From contig JAPPII010000067.1 of assembly GCA_028820845.1 (NCBI GenBank), positions 1 through 64,000 of the forward strand: a DNA stretch of 64,000 nucleotides, read 5' to 3'. The position numbers and the translations under genes are program-made. The notes under the pieces were generated by a model. The model was not told the DNA's origin. It did not search any database and worked only from the letters and a program-made list of their open reading frames with translations. Shown here piece after piece: positions 53,023 to 60,357 of this stretch. Position 1 is the stretch's first letter, and every line of letters begins with the position of its first letter. The stretch is from Candidatus Poribacteria bacterium (GTDB lineage: Bacteria; Poribacteria; WGA-4E; WGA-3G).

Positions 53023-53916
53023 CTATATTACTGACTTCAGATACTGTAGATTCCGCTCGGCACTCTCATAAGGGCTGCCCATGCCGGGTAAAACATCTTG
53101 CTCGACGACGATCCAACCGTCGTAGTTCCGCTTCCGTAACTCCCCAATAAACGCTGGAAAATCGACCTCACCTTTGCCCAACTCGCAAAAAACGCCTTTA
53201 CCTACCGATTCAAAGTAGTCCCACCCTTCCTCGCGAGAACGGTTAGCAATATCGGGATGGCAATCCTTGAAATGAACGTGCCAGATCCGATCGGTGTACC
53301 GCGTAAATGCCTCAAGCGGCTCACCACCGCCGAATCGGTAATGTCCCGTATCGAAGCACAATCCGAGCAGGTTTGGGTCGGTGTGTTCCATGAGTGTGTC
53401 AATCTCTTCTGGTGTTTCTATGTATCCTGCACAGTGCGGATGCAGAACGGTTCGGAGTCCGGTTTCATCTTTCACCGTCTGAGCGATACGATGCACACCG
53501 TCCACAAAAGTATCCCACTGTTCTGACGTTAAACCGTGTTCGGGACGGATGCGCCCTGCATAGCGGATGCGCTCCGCTACAACCCCGTTTTCATCTGAAA
53601 GCACGATGAAGGGTGTTTCACCGGCGGCAGCTGCCATCAACCGAGCATGGTCGAGTGCTTTCGCTTCACCGGCTGTGTGTGTTTCTGGATCAGCGAGTGC
53701 GATGCCGACGAATCCACCTAACATTTTCAACTCGCGTTTTTCAAGTTCAGCACGAAGTTGCGCGCCATCTGTCGGCATGAATCCCCAATCGCCTAATTCG
53801 GTGCCGGTGTAGCCGATGGTGCTCATCTCGTCTAACACTTGGACGTAATCGGGTGCTTTGCCGTCTAATTCAAACTCAAGTACGCCCCAGGAGCATGGGG
53901 CATTTGCGATGTTCAT
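53023..53916 (-). CDS. Sugar phosphate isomerase/epimerase, IolE-like TIM barrel
   Basis: Xylose-isomerase-like barrel of 297 residues, resembling inosose dehydratase. Visible elements are NIANAPCSWGVLEFE at the N-terminus, VLHPHCAGYIETPEEIDTLM (about 152-171), LCFDTGHYRFGGGEP and WHVHFKDCHPD with metal ligands. The start at 53916 is four bases after the stop of the TPR gene; the frame could extend to 53973. It is the last gene of the minus-strand run 59393-53023, but by function belongs with the dehydratase and MmsA. Confidence 0.85.
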   Translation of the reverse strand: MNIANAPCSWGVLEFELDGKAPDYVQVLDEMSTIGYTGTELGDWGFMPTDGAQLRAELEKRELKMLGGFVGIALADPETHTAGEAKALDHARLMAAAAGETPFIVLSDENGVVAERIRYAGRIRPEHGLTSEQWDTFVDGVHRIAQTVKDETGLRTVLHPHCAGYIETPEEIDTLMEHTDPNLLGLCFDTGHYRFGGGEPLEAFTRYTDRIWHVHFKDCHPDIANRSREEGWDYFESVGKGVFCELGKGEVDFPAFIGELRKRNYDGWIVVEQDVLPGMGSPYESAERNLQYLKSVI

Positions 53917-53920
53917 CAAG

Positions 53921-54637
53921 TTATTGGTCCTTCTCTGCGTAAACTTTACCGCGACTGTAGTAGGCTTCGGCATAATCAGGTTTGAGTTCTATTGCCTTGG
54001 TATAATCCACGATAGCGTTGTCAAAATCAACTTTATCCCGATAAGCGTTGCCGCGATTGTAATAGGCTTCCGCGTAATCCGGTCTTATCTTTATCGCCTC
54101 ACTATAGTCATTAATGGCTTTATCATACTCACCAATGTACCTATAGGCGTTTCCACGTCTGATGTAAGTTTCCACCATCCTTGGATTTAGTATTAAGCCT
54201 ATCGTGTAAAGTTTAATCCTTTCCTCAGCATCCTTCTCATTTTTAATTAGGTCCCGAGGATGACCGCCGTTAAGTTCCTGACAGTGCCAAGTAAACCTGA
54301 TGAACCCATCAATGCCAAGTTTCTCAACAAGGATTTGATTTCCAATTTCAAAAACCTCAAGATCCGCCATTTTTTTGATTTCGCTTTGAGGTGCAGCGAA
54401 TCTTTCAGCACGTGCGCGTTCTTCTGCTTCTCTTGCCGCGCGACTCTCTTGGATCCGCTTGACGATAGTGTCAATATCTTCATCATCTAACCACTTATGT
54501 CGGTCAACGGAATAATCACCTGTGCCGGGTTGACACTGCCGAATGAAGCGTGGCACTTCAGAGGCACCGAGTTTATCGGTGAGGATCTTAAATCCCATCT
54601 CATAAAGTTCACTATCTGTCATCTCTAAGACGTTCAC
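53921..54637 (-). CDS. Putative PIN-partner (antitoxin-like) protein fused to TPR repeats
   Basis: A 238-residue protein starting VNVLEMTDSELYEMG from GTG at 54637. Residues about 5-80 hold the motif MTDxELYExGxxILTxKLG with RFIRQC, then DYSVDRHKWLDDEDIDTIV. A second copy, MADLEVFEIGNQILVEKLG, follows at about 90. Residues about 160-236 are TPR repeats. The same N-terminal domain stands after the second PIN gene at 58463. It overlaps the PIN gene by 26 bases, as toxin-antitoxin pairs do. Antitoxin function is inference. Confidence 0.6.
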   Translation of the reverse strand: MNVLEMTDSELYEMGFKILTDKLGASEVPRFIRQCQPGTGDYSVDRHKWLDDEDIDTIVKRIQESRAAREAEERARAERFAAPQSEIKKMADLEVFEIGNQILVEKLGIDGFIRFTWHCQELNGGHPRDLIKNEKDAEERIKLYTIGLILNPRMVETYIRRGNAYRYIGEYDKAINDYSEAIKIRPDYAEAYYNRGNAYRDKVDFDNAIVDYTKAIELKPDYAEAYYSRGKVYAEKDQ

Positions 54638-55100
54638 TTCTTGGTACCTCCTGGAACCACACATAAGGATTTTCGACCCGAACGCGAAGGAACGAGTTAT
54701 TACGTTTCGCTCCTCTGAGTAGTCTATCATCTGTTGTAAGAAAAATATCTACAGAACCACTCTCAGCACAAGCAAGATGCAAAGCATCCAACTCCTTAAA
54801 CCCTAATACTTCAAGTTGTTTACCCCTTGATATTTCGCTGATTCCAAGCGGAATAGTCTGGTGCACTTGGGTTAGCCGATTTTTGCTTTGCATACGTTGG
54901 TTTAAATCTCGGATTTGCTCTATTTCATCTACCAAAACATCGCTGGAGACCCAGTACCAATGTCCGATACGAAATTGCGTAAGAATCCAGCTAATCACTT
55001 CGGTTTCTTGGCGAATTCGAGTTTGTGTCTGGTCATCGAAAAGCCGACTCAGACAACATGTATCAAGATAAATTTTCCAGAACTGCAAATCGGTCTGCAC
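54612..55100 (-). CDS. PIN-domain protein (VapC-like)
   Basis: A predicted ribonuclease of 162 residues. The PIN acidic residues are seen in IYLDTCCLSRLFD (Asp13), DALHLACAE (Asp near 104) and TTDDRLL (about 122-128). The start is GTG at 55100. It is paired with the antitoxin-like TPR gene downstream. It is a paralogue of the PIN protein at 58932, and a 79-base stretch around its start is almost identical to the corresponding stretch there. Confidence 0.8.
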   Translation of the reverse strand: MQTDLQFWKIYLDTCCLSRLFDDQTQTRIRQETEVISWILTQFRIGHWYWVSSDVLVDEIEQIRDLNQRMQSKNRLTQVHQTIPLGISEISRGKQLEVLGFKELDALHLACAESGSVDIFLTTDDRLLRGAKRNNSFLRVRVENPYVWFQEVPRSERLRDDR

Positions 55101-55113
55101 ACGTATAACCAGA
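55035..55113. repeat. 79-base direct repeat, copy 1
   Basis: From ATCGAAAAGCCGACT to ACGTATA-CCAGA this stretch matches 59328-59406 with two differences. It covers the first codons of the PIN gene and 13 bases upstream. Confidence 0.85.
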
Positions 55114-55123
55114 TTCCTGTCTT

Positions 55124-55951
55124 CTACGACTCACTCTCTTTGATGACCTGTTTAAGATCATCAATGAAATGTTCAAAGAGTTTGACTTTGCCGTTTTCTG
55201 CAAATGGCTTGGCTGTTAGAACGTATGTACTATCGATCTCCGTTTCAATAATGGCTCGATGGTGGATATGTGGTAAATCCATACTTTTTAAGGTCTTGTC
55301 TATATCGGTTGTGATGAGATAGTATTTGATGGCAGCACTATTTTCATTTGTCTGAAGTTTGAGTTTCCAATAAGCTATATCAAAAATTTGTCTTTCTACA
55401 TTAACCTTGCAGACGATTAGAGCGATGATGCGCGAGTTTCGGGGAGAATAAACAACGAGATCAATATGCGGAAGATAAGCATCAGATTCCCTATAGTCAA
55501 TTGCCAAATTCCGTTTTACACCTTCCAATTCTTCGGATAAGGTAGAGCTATTCCGCAAATCATAGCATAAAACCGCTTTCAACCCCAAGTTCTCAATTGG
55601 TTCGGTGATCGTATCTCGGATCCGTTCTTGAAAAGTGGTGCCCTCAGAAGCACTCCAAGTTTCCCCAAGTTCTCCGGTCAAAGAAGCCTCAAGACTTTCA
55701 ATAGCAACAGCACTTTCAAGATCACCCCATAAAGCGGATTCTCCATAGTACTCTTCAAGTTGGTATATGACATGCTTCGTATAGTCAACGAGGTCAAAGT
55801 CAATAATATTTCTTTCTATGAGTACGTCTACCAACGTGTTATCATAACCCATCTCGTAAAGCGCATCCGTAAGGATGTTTTTCACGCCACTAAGCGGTCT
55901 ATCATACCTCGCTGTTGGGGCTGCGTTGATAGGTTCAGTTGTATTATTCAC
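55124..55951 (-). CDS. BsaWI-like PD-(D/E)XK endonuclease candidate
   Basis: A 275-residue protein. The segment YLPHIDLVVYSPRNSRIIAL (about 159-178) is followed by IVCKVNVERQ and AYWKLKLQTNENSAAIKYYL, which reads like the active-site region of type II enzymes of the BsaWI group, where the usual E of ExK is replaced (here Cys-Lys). The N-terminal 100 residues are helical. No methyltransferase gene is adjacent. The GTG start follows GAGGAATTTATACG, 22 bases after the DUF262 gene. Family assignment needs a profile search. Confidence 0.55.
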   Translation of the reverse strand: MNNTTEPINAAPTARYDRPLSGVKNILTDALYEMGYDNTLVDVLIERNIIDFDLVDYTKHVIYQLEEYYGESALWGDLESAVAIESLEASLTGELGETWSASEGTTFQERIRDTITEPIENLGLKAVLCYDLRNSSTLSEELEGVKRNLAIDYRESDAYLPHIDLVVYSPRNSRIIALIVCKVNVERQIFDIAYWKLKLQTNENSAAIKYYLITTDIDKTLKSMDLPHIHHRAIIETEIDSTYVLTAKPFAENGKVKLFEHFIDDLKQVIKESES

Positions 55952-55973
55952 CGTATAAATTCCTCAATTTACG

Positions 55974-57746
55974 TTATAAGGATTGATAGTAGTCCCGTAT
56001 CTTAGCCACTATAAGTTTTCTACGCTCCTCCAGAAACTCATCGTAATTTTCAAAAATTGCCGTGTCTGTCCCGCTGAAGGGAATACAATGCGCATTGAAA
56101 TTAGCACTCAAATCTTCGAGGTTGTCTATACCACCATAGCGAGATTCACCCTCTCCACATGCTGTTTGCAGCTCTGAAAAATACGTTGCGGGGGCAGTAT
56201 CACCAATTGAACGATTAATTTCCTCTTGGGTCACTACAAGATTAGCAAGTTGATTGTATTTACTGTCAGCAACATCTATCCTCTGAAGGTGATTCTTCGG
56301 AAATATATGGTGAATGTCTCTCTGGCCCGCAAAAAGGTCTCGGACTGTAATATCGCGAGATAGAAAACCTTTGTCATTTACTTTAATTTGGCTTGCGAGG
56401 AATAAATTAAAATAAACATTTTTAAAGCCTGATAGGTTCAGGTTCTGCCTAAACTCCTCATTCCAAAAAGCGTCTGAAAGTCCAGCTCGTTCCAGTCCTG
56501 CAAGATACACCTCTGCTCCACCTTCAGCGTTCATACCTCGAACATCCTCACCCAAAGTGGCTTGTGGTTCACCACTATATCTACCTGTAAGGACTGACAT
56601 CACAAACCACCTACGGACTAATCTTTCAATTCGCCCAGAATCCATATTCTTGGTACGTAACGTCAAAAATAGGATGTACGCAGAATTGACAGCGTTTCTC
56701 GACGTAAGCATTGAGGCATCTGTAAATCCTGCTGATCGCAATATCGCTATAAAACGTTTGAAATTAGTCTCATTTATGTATGCCCGTATACTGTTCTTAA
56801 GTCGCTGAAATGTATTTTCTGCCGAGCCGTCCGAGAGCGAGTCTACTAAATTGTTTAAGTCCGCACGTTTGAACTCATACGTGAAAACCACCCGAAGCAT
56901 ATCCGTGTAAGCGGGTACATAGATATTATCACTCCAATCTTTTAGCCATTCCAGTGCGTGAAAATAATCACTACTAGCAAAAATAGAATTAGCATCAACT
57001 AATTGCTCATAAGCAGTTGGAACAGTCGCTAGATGACAAAAATAATCAATGGATTGGCGCAGGAGGTGTCCGCTATATTGTTCACTTGCAGCCATTTTCG
57101 ACATAATAAAATCCGCAGCATTTAATTTCACACCTGTCCCATTAATGCGTCGAAAAATTTCTGCAACAGTTCCTAAATTCAGGTCCACATTGAGATCAAT
57201 AACACCGAGAGAATTATTCCGAATCTCATAAAGCCTTCCTATACGTTCTCCCATTTCATATCGATCAACCTCATCGTTTCTCTCACAGTACTCATCAACC
57301 AATCGAAGCAAACCCGAATTAGAGTTAAAAACAGTAGATATGTCAGAAATCCATTCTGGGTCGTTACGGATAGCATTAGTCGTCACCGCGAACGCTTCCT
57401 TATCAGGATGAAAGGCTATTTGAATTCGCTGGGTTCTATATTTTTTTGTTAGGATCTCTTTCCCTAACAAAGCTGCCCGAAGTGCCATCATCCGTTGCTG
57501 ACCATCAATCAAAACACGTTCACGGATTGATGATTCACCCCCTCGGAGGGAAATATCTGATTTGGGCCACGTAATCAGATATCCGACAGGATAACCATGG
57601 TAAAGGGAATCAATAAAATTACGGACTTTGTTTGCAGACCAGACGAAAGGTCTCTGGATTTCGGGGATAACTATATCCTCAGTCTTAATCCAATTCAATA
57701 ATGTATCAACAGTATATTGGTGTAACGAGTAACAAGAGTTTGACAT
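55974..57746 (-). CDS. DUF262 and DUF1524 domain protein (GmrSD-like)
   Basis: A 590-residue protein with the GmrSD arrangement. The N-terminal DUF262 domain shows IPEIQRPFVWSANKVRNFID (about 26-45) and VLIDGQQRMMALRAALL (about 78-94), the ParB-like nucleotide-using site. The C-terminal DUF1524 HNH nuclease shows DIHHIFPKNHLQR near residue 475 and NLVVTQEEINRSIGD. Relatives include type IV restriction enzymes acting on modified DNA, and SspE. The ribosome site is GGAAAGTGA. Defence role is inference from family. Confidence 0.85.
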   Translation of the reverse strand: MSNSCYSLHQYTVDTLLNWIKTEDIVIPEIQRPFVWSANKVRNFIDSLYHGYPVGYLITWPKSDISLRGGESSIRERVLIDGQQRMMALRAALLGKEILTKKYRTQRIQIAFHPDKEAFAVTTNAIRNDPEWISDISTVFNSNSGLLRLVDEYCERNDEVDRYEMGERIGRLYEIRNNSLGVIDLNVDLNLGTVAEIFRRINGTGVKLNAADFIMSKMAASEQYSGHLLRQSIDYFCHLATVPTAYEQLVDANSIFASSDYFHALEWLKDWSDNIYVPAYTDMLRVVFTYEFKRADLNNLVDSLSDGSAENTFQRLKNSIRAYINETNFKRFIAILRSAGFTDASMLTSRNAVNSAYILFLTLRTKNMDSGRIERLVRRWFVMSVLTGRYSGEPQATLGEDVRGMNAEGGAEVYLAGLERAGLSDAFWNEEFRQNLNLSGFKNVYFNLFLASQIKVNDKGFLSRDITVRDLFAGQRDIHHIFPKNHLQRIDVADSKYNQLANLVVTQEEINRSIGDTAPATYFSELQTACGEGESRYGGIDNLEDLSANFNAHCIPFSGTDTAIFENYDEFLEERRKLIVAKIRDYYQSL

Positions 57747-57796
57747 TCACTTTCCTTTACGAGTTAAAATTATGTATAGACGTTTCGGCTCAAAAG

Positions 57797-58444
57797 TTAG
57801 CACTTGTTATAATCTTGAACAGCCAGTTCAAATTCGCCCAGGTGAGAGTAAGTTCGGGCGCGTTTCGCATAAACCTTTGTAAACGTCGGAATGAGCTCTA
57901 CAGCTTTATTGAAGTCTTCAAGGGCCCTGTCATATTCGCCTTTTTTCAGGTAGACAGTACCGCGATCGAAGTAAACCTCGGCATAATCGGGTCGGAGTTC
58001 TACTTCCATGCTATATCCCTCAATGGCTTTGTCATATTCACCTTTTTCACGATAAAGATCCGCGCGATAACCGTGCGCGTCGGCATGTTCAGAGTCAAAC
58101 TTTATAGCCATGCCAAAGTCTGTAATAGCTTTGTTACGCGCATCGTACTCTGTGTAAACTTTACCGCGACTGTAGTAGGCTTCAGCATAATCAGGTTTGA
58201 TCTCTATTGCTTTGGTATAATCTACGATGGCTTTCTCAAAATCAAGTTCATCACAATAAGCATTGCCGCGATTGTGGTAGGCTTCAAAATGATCAGGATC
58301 GCGCTTTATGGTCTCACTAAACGCTGCGATGGCTCTGTCGTATTCGCATTTTTTGTAGTAAGCCATGCCAAGATTGTAATATGTTTTGGCATCATTGGGC
58401 TTGTGTGTTATTATTTTTTTGCATTCCGGCACTGGTAAATCCAA
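57797..58444 (-). CDS. TPR repeat protein
   Basis: A 215-residue protein made of about six tetratricopeptide repeats (pattern A-x-x-x-x-N-x-G-x-A-Y with DYxKAIEIKPDYAEAYYSRG). The repeat stretch 58186-58300 is very similar in DNA to the TPR part of the gene at 53921, where it is fused to the antitoxin-like domain. Here it is separate, 18 bases after the antitoxin-like gene. Its TTG start has no clear ribosome site, so fission of a formerly fused gene is possible. Confidence 0.8.
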   Translation of the reverse strand: MDLPVPECKKIITHKPNDAKTYYNLGMAYYKKCEYDRAIAAFSETIKRDPDHFEAYHNRGNAYCDELDFEKAIVDYTKAIEIKPDYAEAYYSRGKVYTEYDARNKAITDFGMAIKFDSEHADAHGYRADLYREKGEYDKAIEGYSMEVELRPDYAEVYFDRGTVYLKKGEYDRALEDFNKAVELIPTFTKVYAKRARTYSHLGEFELAVQDYNKC

Positions 58445-58462
58445 CTTACATGGGTGCTCTTG

Positions 58463-58930
58463 TTAATCCTGTGTTTCGGCTGCGGGTATCCGCTTTGGAG
58501 GTATCACATTCAGGTTGTTATCGGGTACCGGCGGTTGATCGGCGGGTTGAACATCGCTGAGGCGTTTGAAATGCTGTTGGAAAAATCTGACATATCCATA
58601 GGCATCAAATTTGTCTATAAGAATTTTAAGCCCAACCTCGTAGATTTCGATATCGGTGAGTTCTAATAAGCCCTTACGCCACTTAGCAACCCTCTCGGCT
58701 TTGATACGTTCTTCTTTCTTTTCTTCTGCTTCTCTCTGCCGGATACGCGCAACAATCGTGTCAATATCTGGTTCATCGTCTAACCACTTATGCCGCTCAA
58801 CAGAATAATCATACTCGTTCGGTTTACACTGACGGAGGAACTGATCTGTATGCGCAGATCCTAATTGTGCCGTTAGCTCTGCAATAGCCGCTTCGTAAAT
58901 CTCAAGATCCGTCATCTCTAAAACGTTCAT
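58463..58930 (-). CDS. Putative PIN-partner (antitoxin-like) protein
   Basis: A 155-residue protein with the same duplicated motif as the gene at 53921: MTDLEIYEAAIAELTAQLG with QFLRQC and DYSVERHKWLDD, then LTDIEIYEVGLKILIDKFD. A charged helix rich in Glu, Lys and Arg joins the two. The C-terminus is proline-rich. The ATG at 58930 lies one base after the PIN gene stop with GAGGTGG upstream. The pairing suggests an antitoxin or regulator of the PIN protein. Confidence 0.6.
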   Translation of the reverse strand: MNVLEMTDLEIYEAAIAELTAQLGSAHTDQFLRQCKPNEYDYSVERHKWLDDEPDIDTIVARIRQREAEEKKEERIKAERVAKWRKGLLELTDIEIYEVGLKILIDKFDAYGYVRFFQQHFKRLSDVQPADQPPVPDNNLNVIPPKRIPAAETQD

Positions 58931-58931
58931 C

Positions 58932-59393
58932 TTAATCCACCTCTTGTAACCATGTATACGGGTTTTCAACTCGGACGTGAAGTTGTGTATAATAGCGTTG
59001 TGCTCTTCTGAGTAACCTGTCATCAGTTGTTAGAAAAATATCCACCTTGTCACTCTCAGCACATGCAATATGCAAAGCATCTCTACGCTTGAATCCTAGT
59101 AACTCAAGTTGTTTGCCTCTTAATTTTTCGTTTGCCTGAGTGTAAATCGTCTTATGCGCACGAGTTAGCAGACCTTTCATTTCAAGGCGTTTTCTCAGAT
59201 CCGGAGTTTGATTAACCTCATTTGTCAAAACATCGCTGGAGATCCAAACCCAATCACCTCTACGAATATAAGTGAGGGTCCGCCCTATAGCCCCAGCTTC
59301 TTGAATAATCCGTTCCTGCGTAGGCGGATCGAAAAGCCGACTGAGACAACATGTATCAAGATAAATTTTCCAGAACTGCAAATCGGTCTGCAC
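58932..59393 (-). CDS. PIN-domain protein (VapC-like)
   Basis: A 153-residue predicted ribonuclease paralogous to the PIN protein at 54612. The conserved residues are in IYLDTCCLSRLFD, DALHIACAE and TTDDRLL. The start is GTG at 59393, and the promoter at 59465-59494 lies just upstream. It is the first gene of the 59393-53921 cluster. Confidence 0.8.
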   Translation of the reverse strand: MQTDLQFWKIYLDTCCLSRLFDPPTQERIIQEAGAIGRTLTYIRRGDWVWISSDVLTNEVNQTPDLRKRLEMKGLLTRAHKTIYTQANEKLRGKQLELLGFKRRDALHIACAESDKVDIFLTTDDRLLRRAQRYYTQLHVRVENPYTWLQEVD

Positions 59394-59406
59394 ACGTATA
59401 TCCAGA
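59328..59406. repeat. 79-base direct repeat, copy 2
   Basis: The second copy of the repeat at 55035-55113, in the same orientation and 4.29 kb away. Two of 79 positions differ. Confidence 0.85.
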
Positions 59407-59464
59407 CTTTGCTTAATAATTTTCTATAGTAACGTGAGTTCGATAATCGGTAACAGCTGCGATA

Positions 59465-59494
59465 ATTATAGCATAACACCTGTCCAAATATCAA
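59465..59494 (-). promoter_or_regulatory. Promoter of the PIN/DUF262 cluster
   Basis: On the minus strand TTGATA (59489-59494), an 18-base spacer and TATAAT (59465-59470), with TTATGC before the -10. The -10 region is the same as in the hsdM promoter. Confidence 0.7.
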
Positions 59495-59631
59495 ACGCTT
59501 TTGATATAGAATTAAAAAAACACGAACCTTTTCTGGATAGAATTGACTAAAAAAGCAAAAGCAAAATGGAACGCCCTTGATGAAAATAAATGGGCATTCA
59601 CAAAATTAAAAAACTCATAGGAGATAGAAAA

Positions 59632-60126
59632 ATGAAACGGAAATGGTTCGCACTCAGCGCAATCGCAGTCATCGCGATGGTCGGCATGTTTGTTTTGGAA
59701 AACATAGCAGCAGCACATCAACCTGCTCGGAACAGACGGGAATCTCGTAATGTAAATCGTGATAGGATGGCAAGGACGGTAAATCCTGTGTCCGCATTGC
59801 ACCAGTCTTGGATCGCTCTGACCTTCGGTGTGAAAGTGGATGATGAAACGTTGGCTAAGGCACGTCCAATCTATCTGGAGACCCGCGAGAAACTTCAAAC
59901 ACAAATTAACAAAGCACGTAAAGCGGATACCAATCGCGAGACTGTGAGAAAAATACGCGAAACCGTCAAAGAAACAAACGCAAAACTTAACGCAGGTCTT
60001 AAGGAAATTTTGACGGAAGATCAGATGACGAAATTGACGGAGTTGACACAGAAACGACGGACGGAAACACGGCGGCGTGGTGATCAGTCCCGACGGAACC
60101 AGAGGGAATCCCGTAGATCCCGTTAA
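59632..60126 (+). CDS. Small secreted basic protein (Spy/LTXXQ-like)
   Basis: A 164-residue protein with an N-terminal signal peptide (MKRKWFALSAIAVIAMVGMF, cleavage likely after AAA near residue 24). The mature part is helical, with LTEDQMTKLTELTQKRR near residue 135, in the style of Spy/CpxP-like periplasmic proteins. The C-terminal tail is very rich in arginine. The ATG follows TAGGAGATAG. A terminator lies directly after it, so it is monocistronic. Confidence 0.65.
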   Translation: MKRKWFALSAIAVIAMVGMFVLENIAAAHQPARNRRESRNVNRDRMARTVNPVSALHQSWIALTFGVKVDDETLAKARPIYLETREKLQTQINKARKADTNRETVRKIRETVKETNAKLNAGLKEILTEDQMTKLTELTQKRRTETRRRGDQSRRNQRESRRSR

Positions 60127-60146
60127 GATATACCTACAATGAAATT

Positions 60147-60178
60147 GAGTCGGGTGCATACGCCCGGCTCTTTTTTTT
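60147..60178 (+). terminator. Rho-independent terminator
   Basis: GAGTCGGGTG and CGCCCGGCTC form a stem with a CATA loop (one mismatch), followed by eight T. It ends the small secreted protein gene. Confidence 0.85.
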
Positions 60179-60234
60179 ACGGTCAGCGGTCAGAAGAGGT
60201 TAATGAGGTTTAATAAAATAATTCGATAATTGAC

Positions 60235-60296
60235 GGGCAATGAATTGCCCTACTACAAACAGGAGACTGGTTCGTAGTAACGCGATTTATCGCACG
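60235..60296. repeat. Composite palindrome, swapped order
   Basis: GGGCAATGAATTGCCCTACT (60235-60254) is followed by TTCGTAGTAACGCGATTTAT and CGCACG (60271-60296). The same two hairpins as at 31188-31251 occur here in the opposite order. Confidence 0.6.
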
Positions 60297-60357
60297 TTAA
60301 GAAATTACCTGATTAAATTCCTAAACTTTATCAAACCTCGCCTACTATGGTTGGAGA

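Noticed and set aside
57701-58438. 245-codon plus-strand ORF opposite the TPR gene
   Set aside because: Its regular pattern only mirrors the antisense of TPR repeats; the minus frame fits TPR exactly.
59512-60159. 215-codon minus-strand ORF opposite the small secreted protein
   Set aside because: Cys- and Phe-rich translation without family features. The plus frame has a ribosome site, a signal peptide and a terminator.
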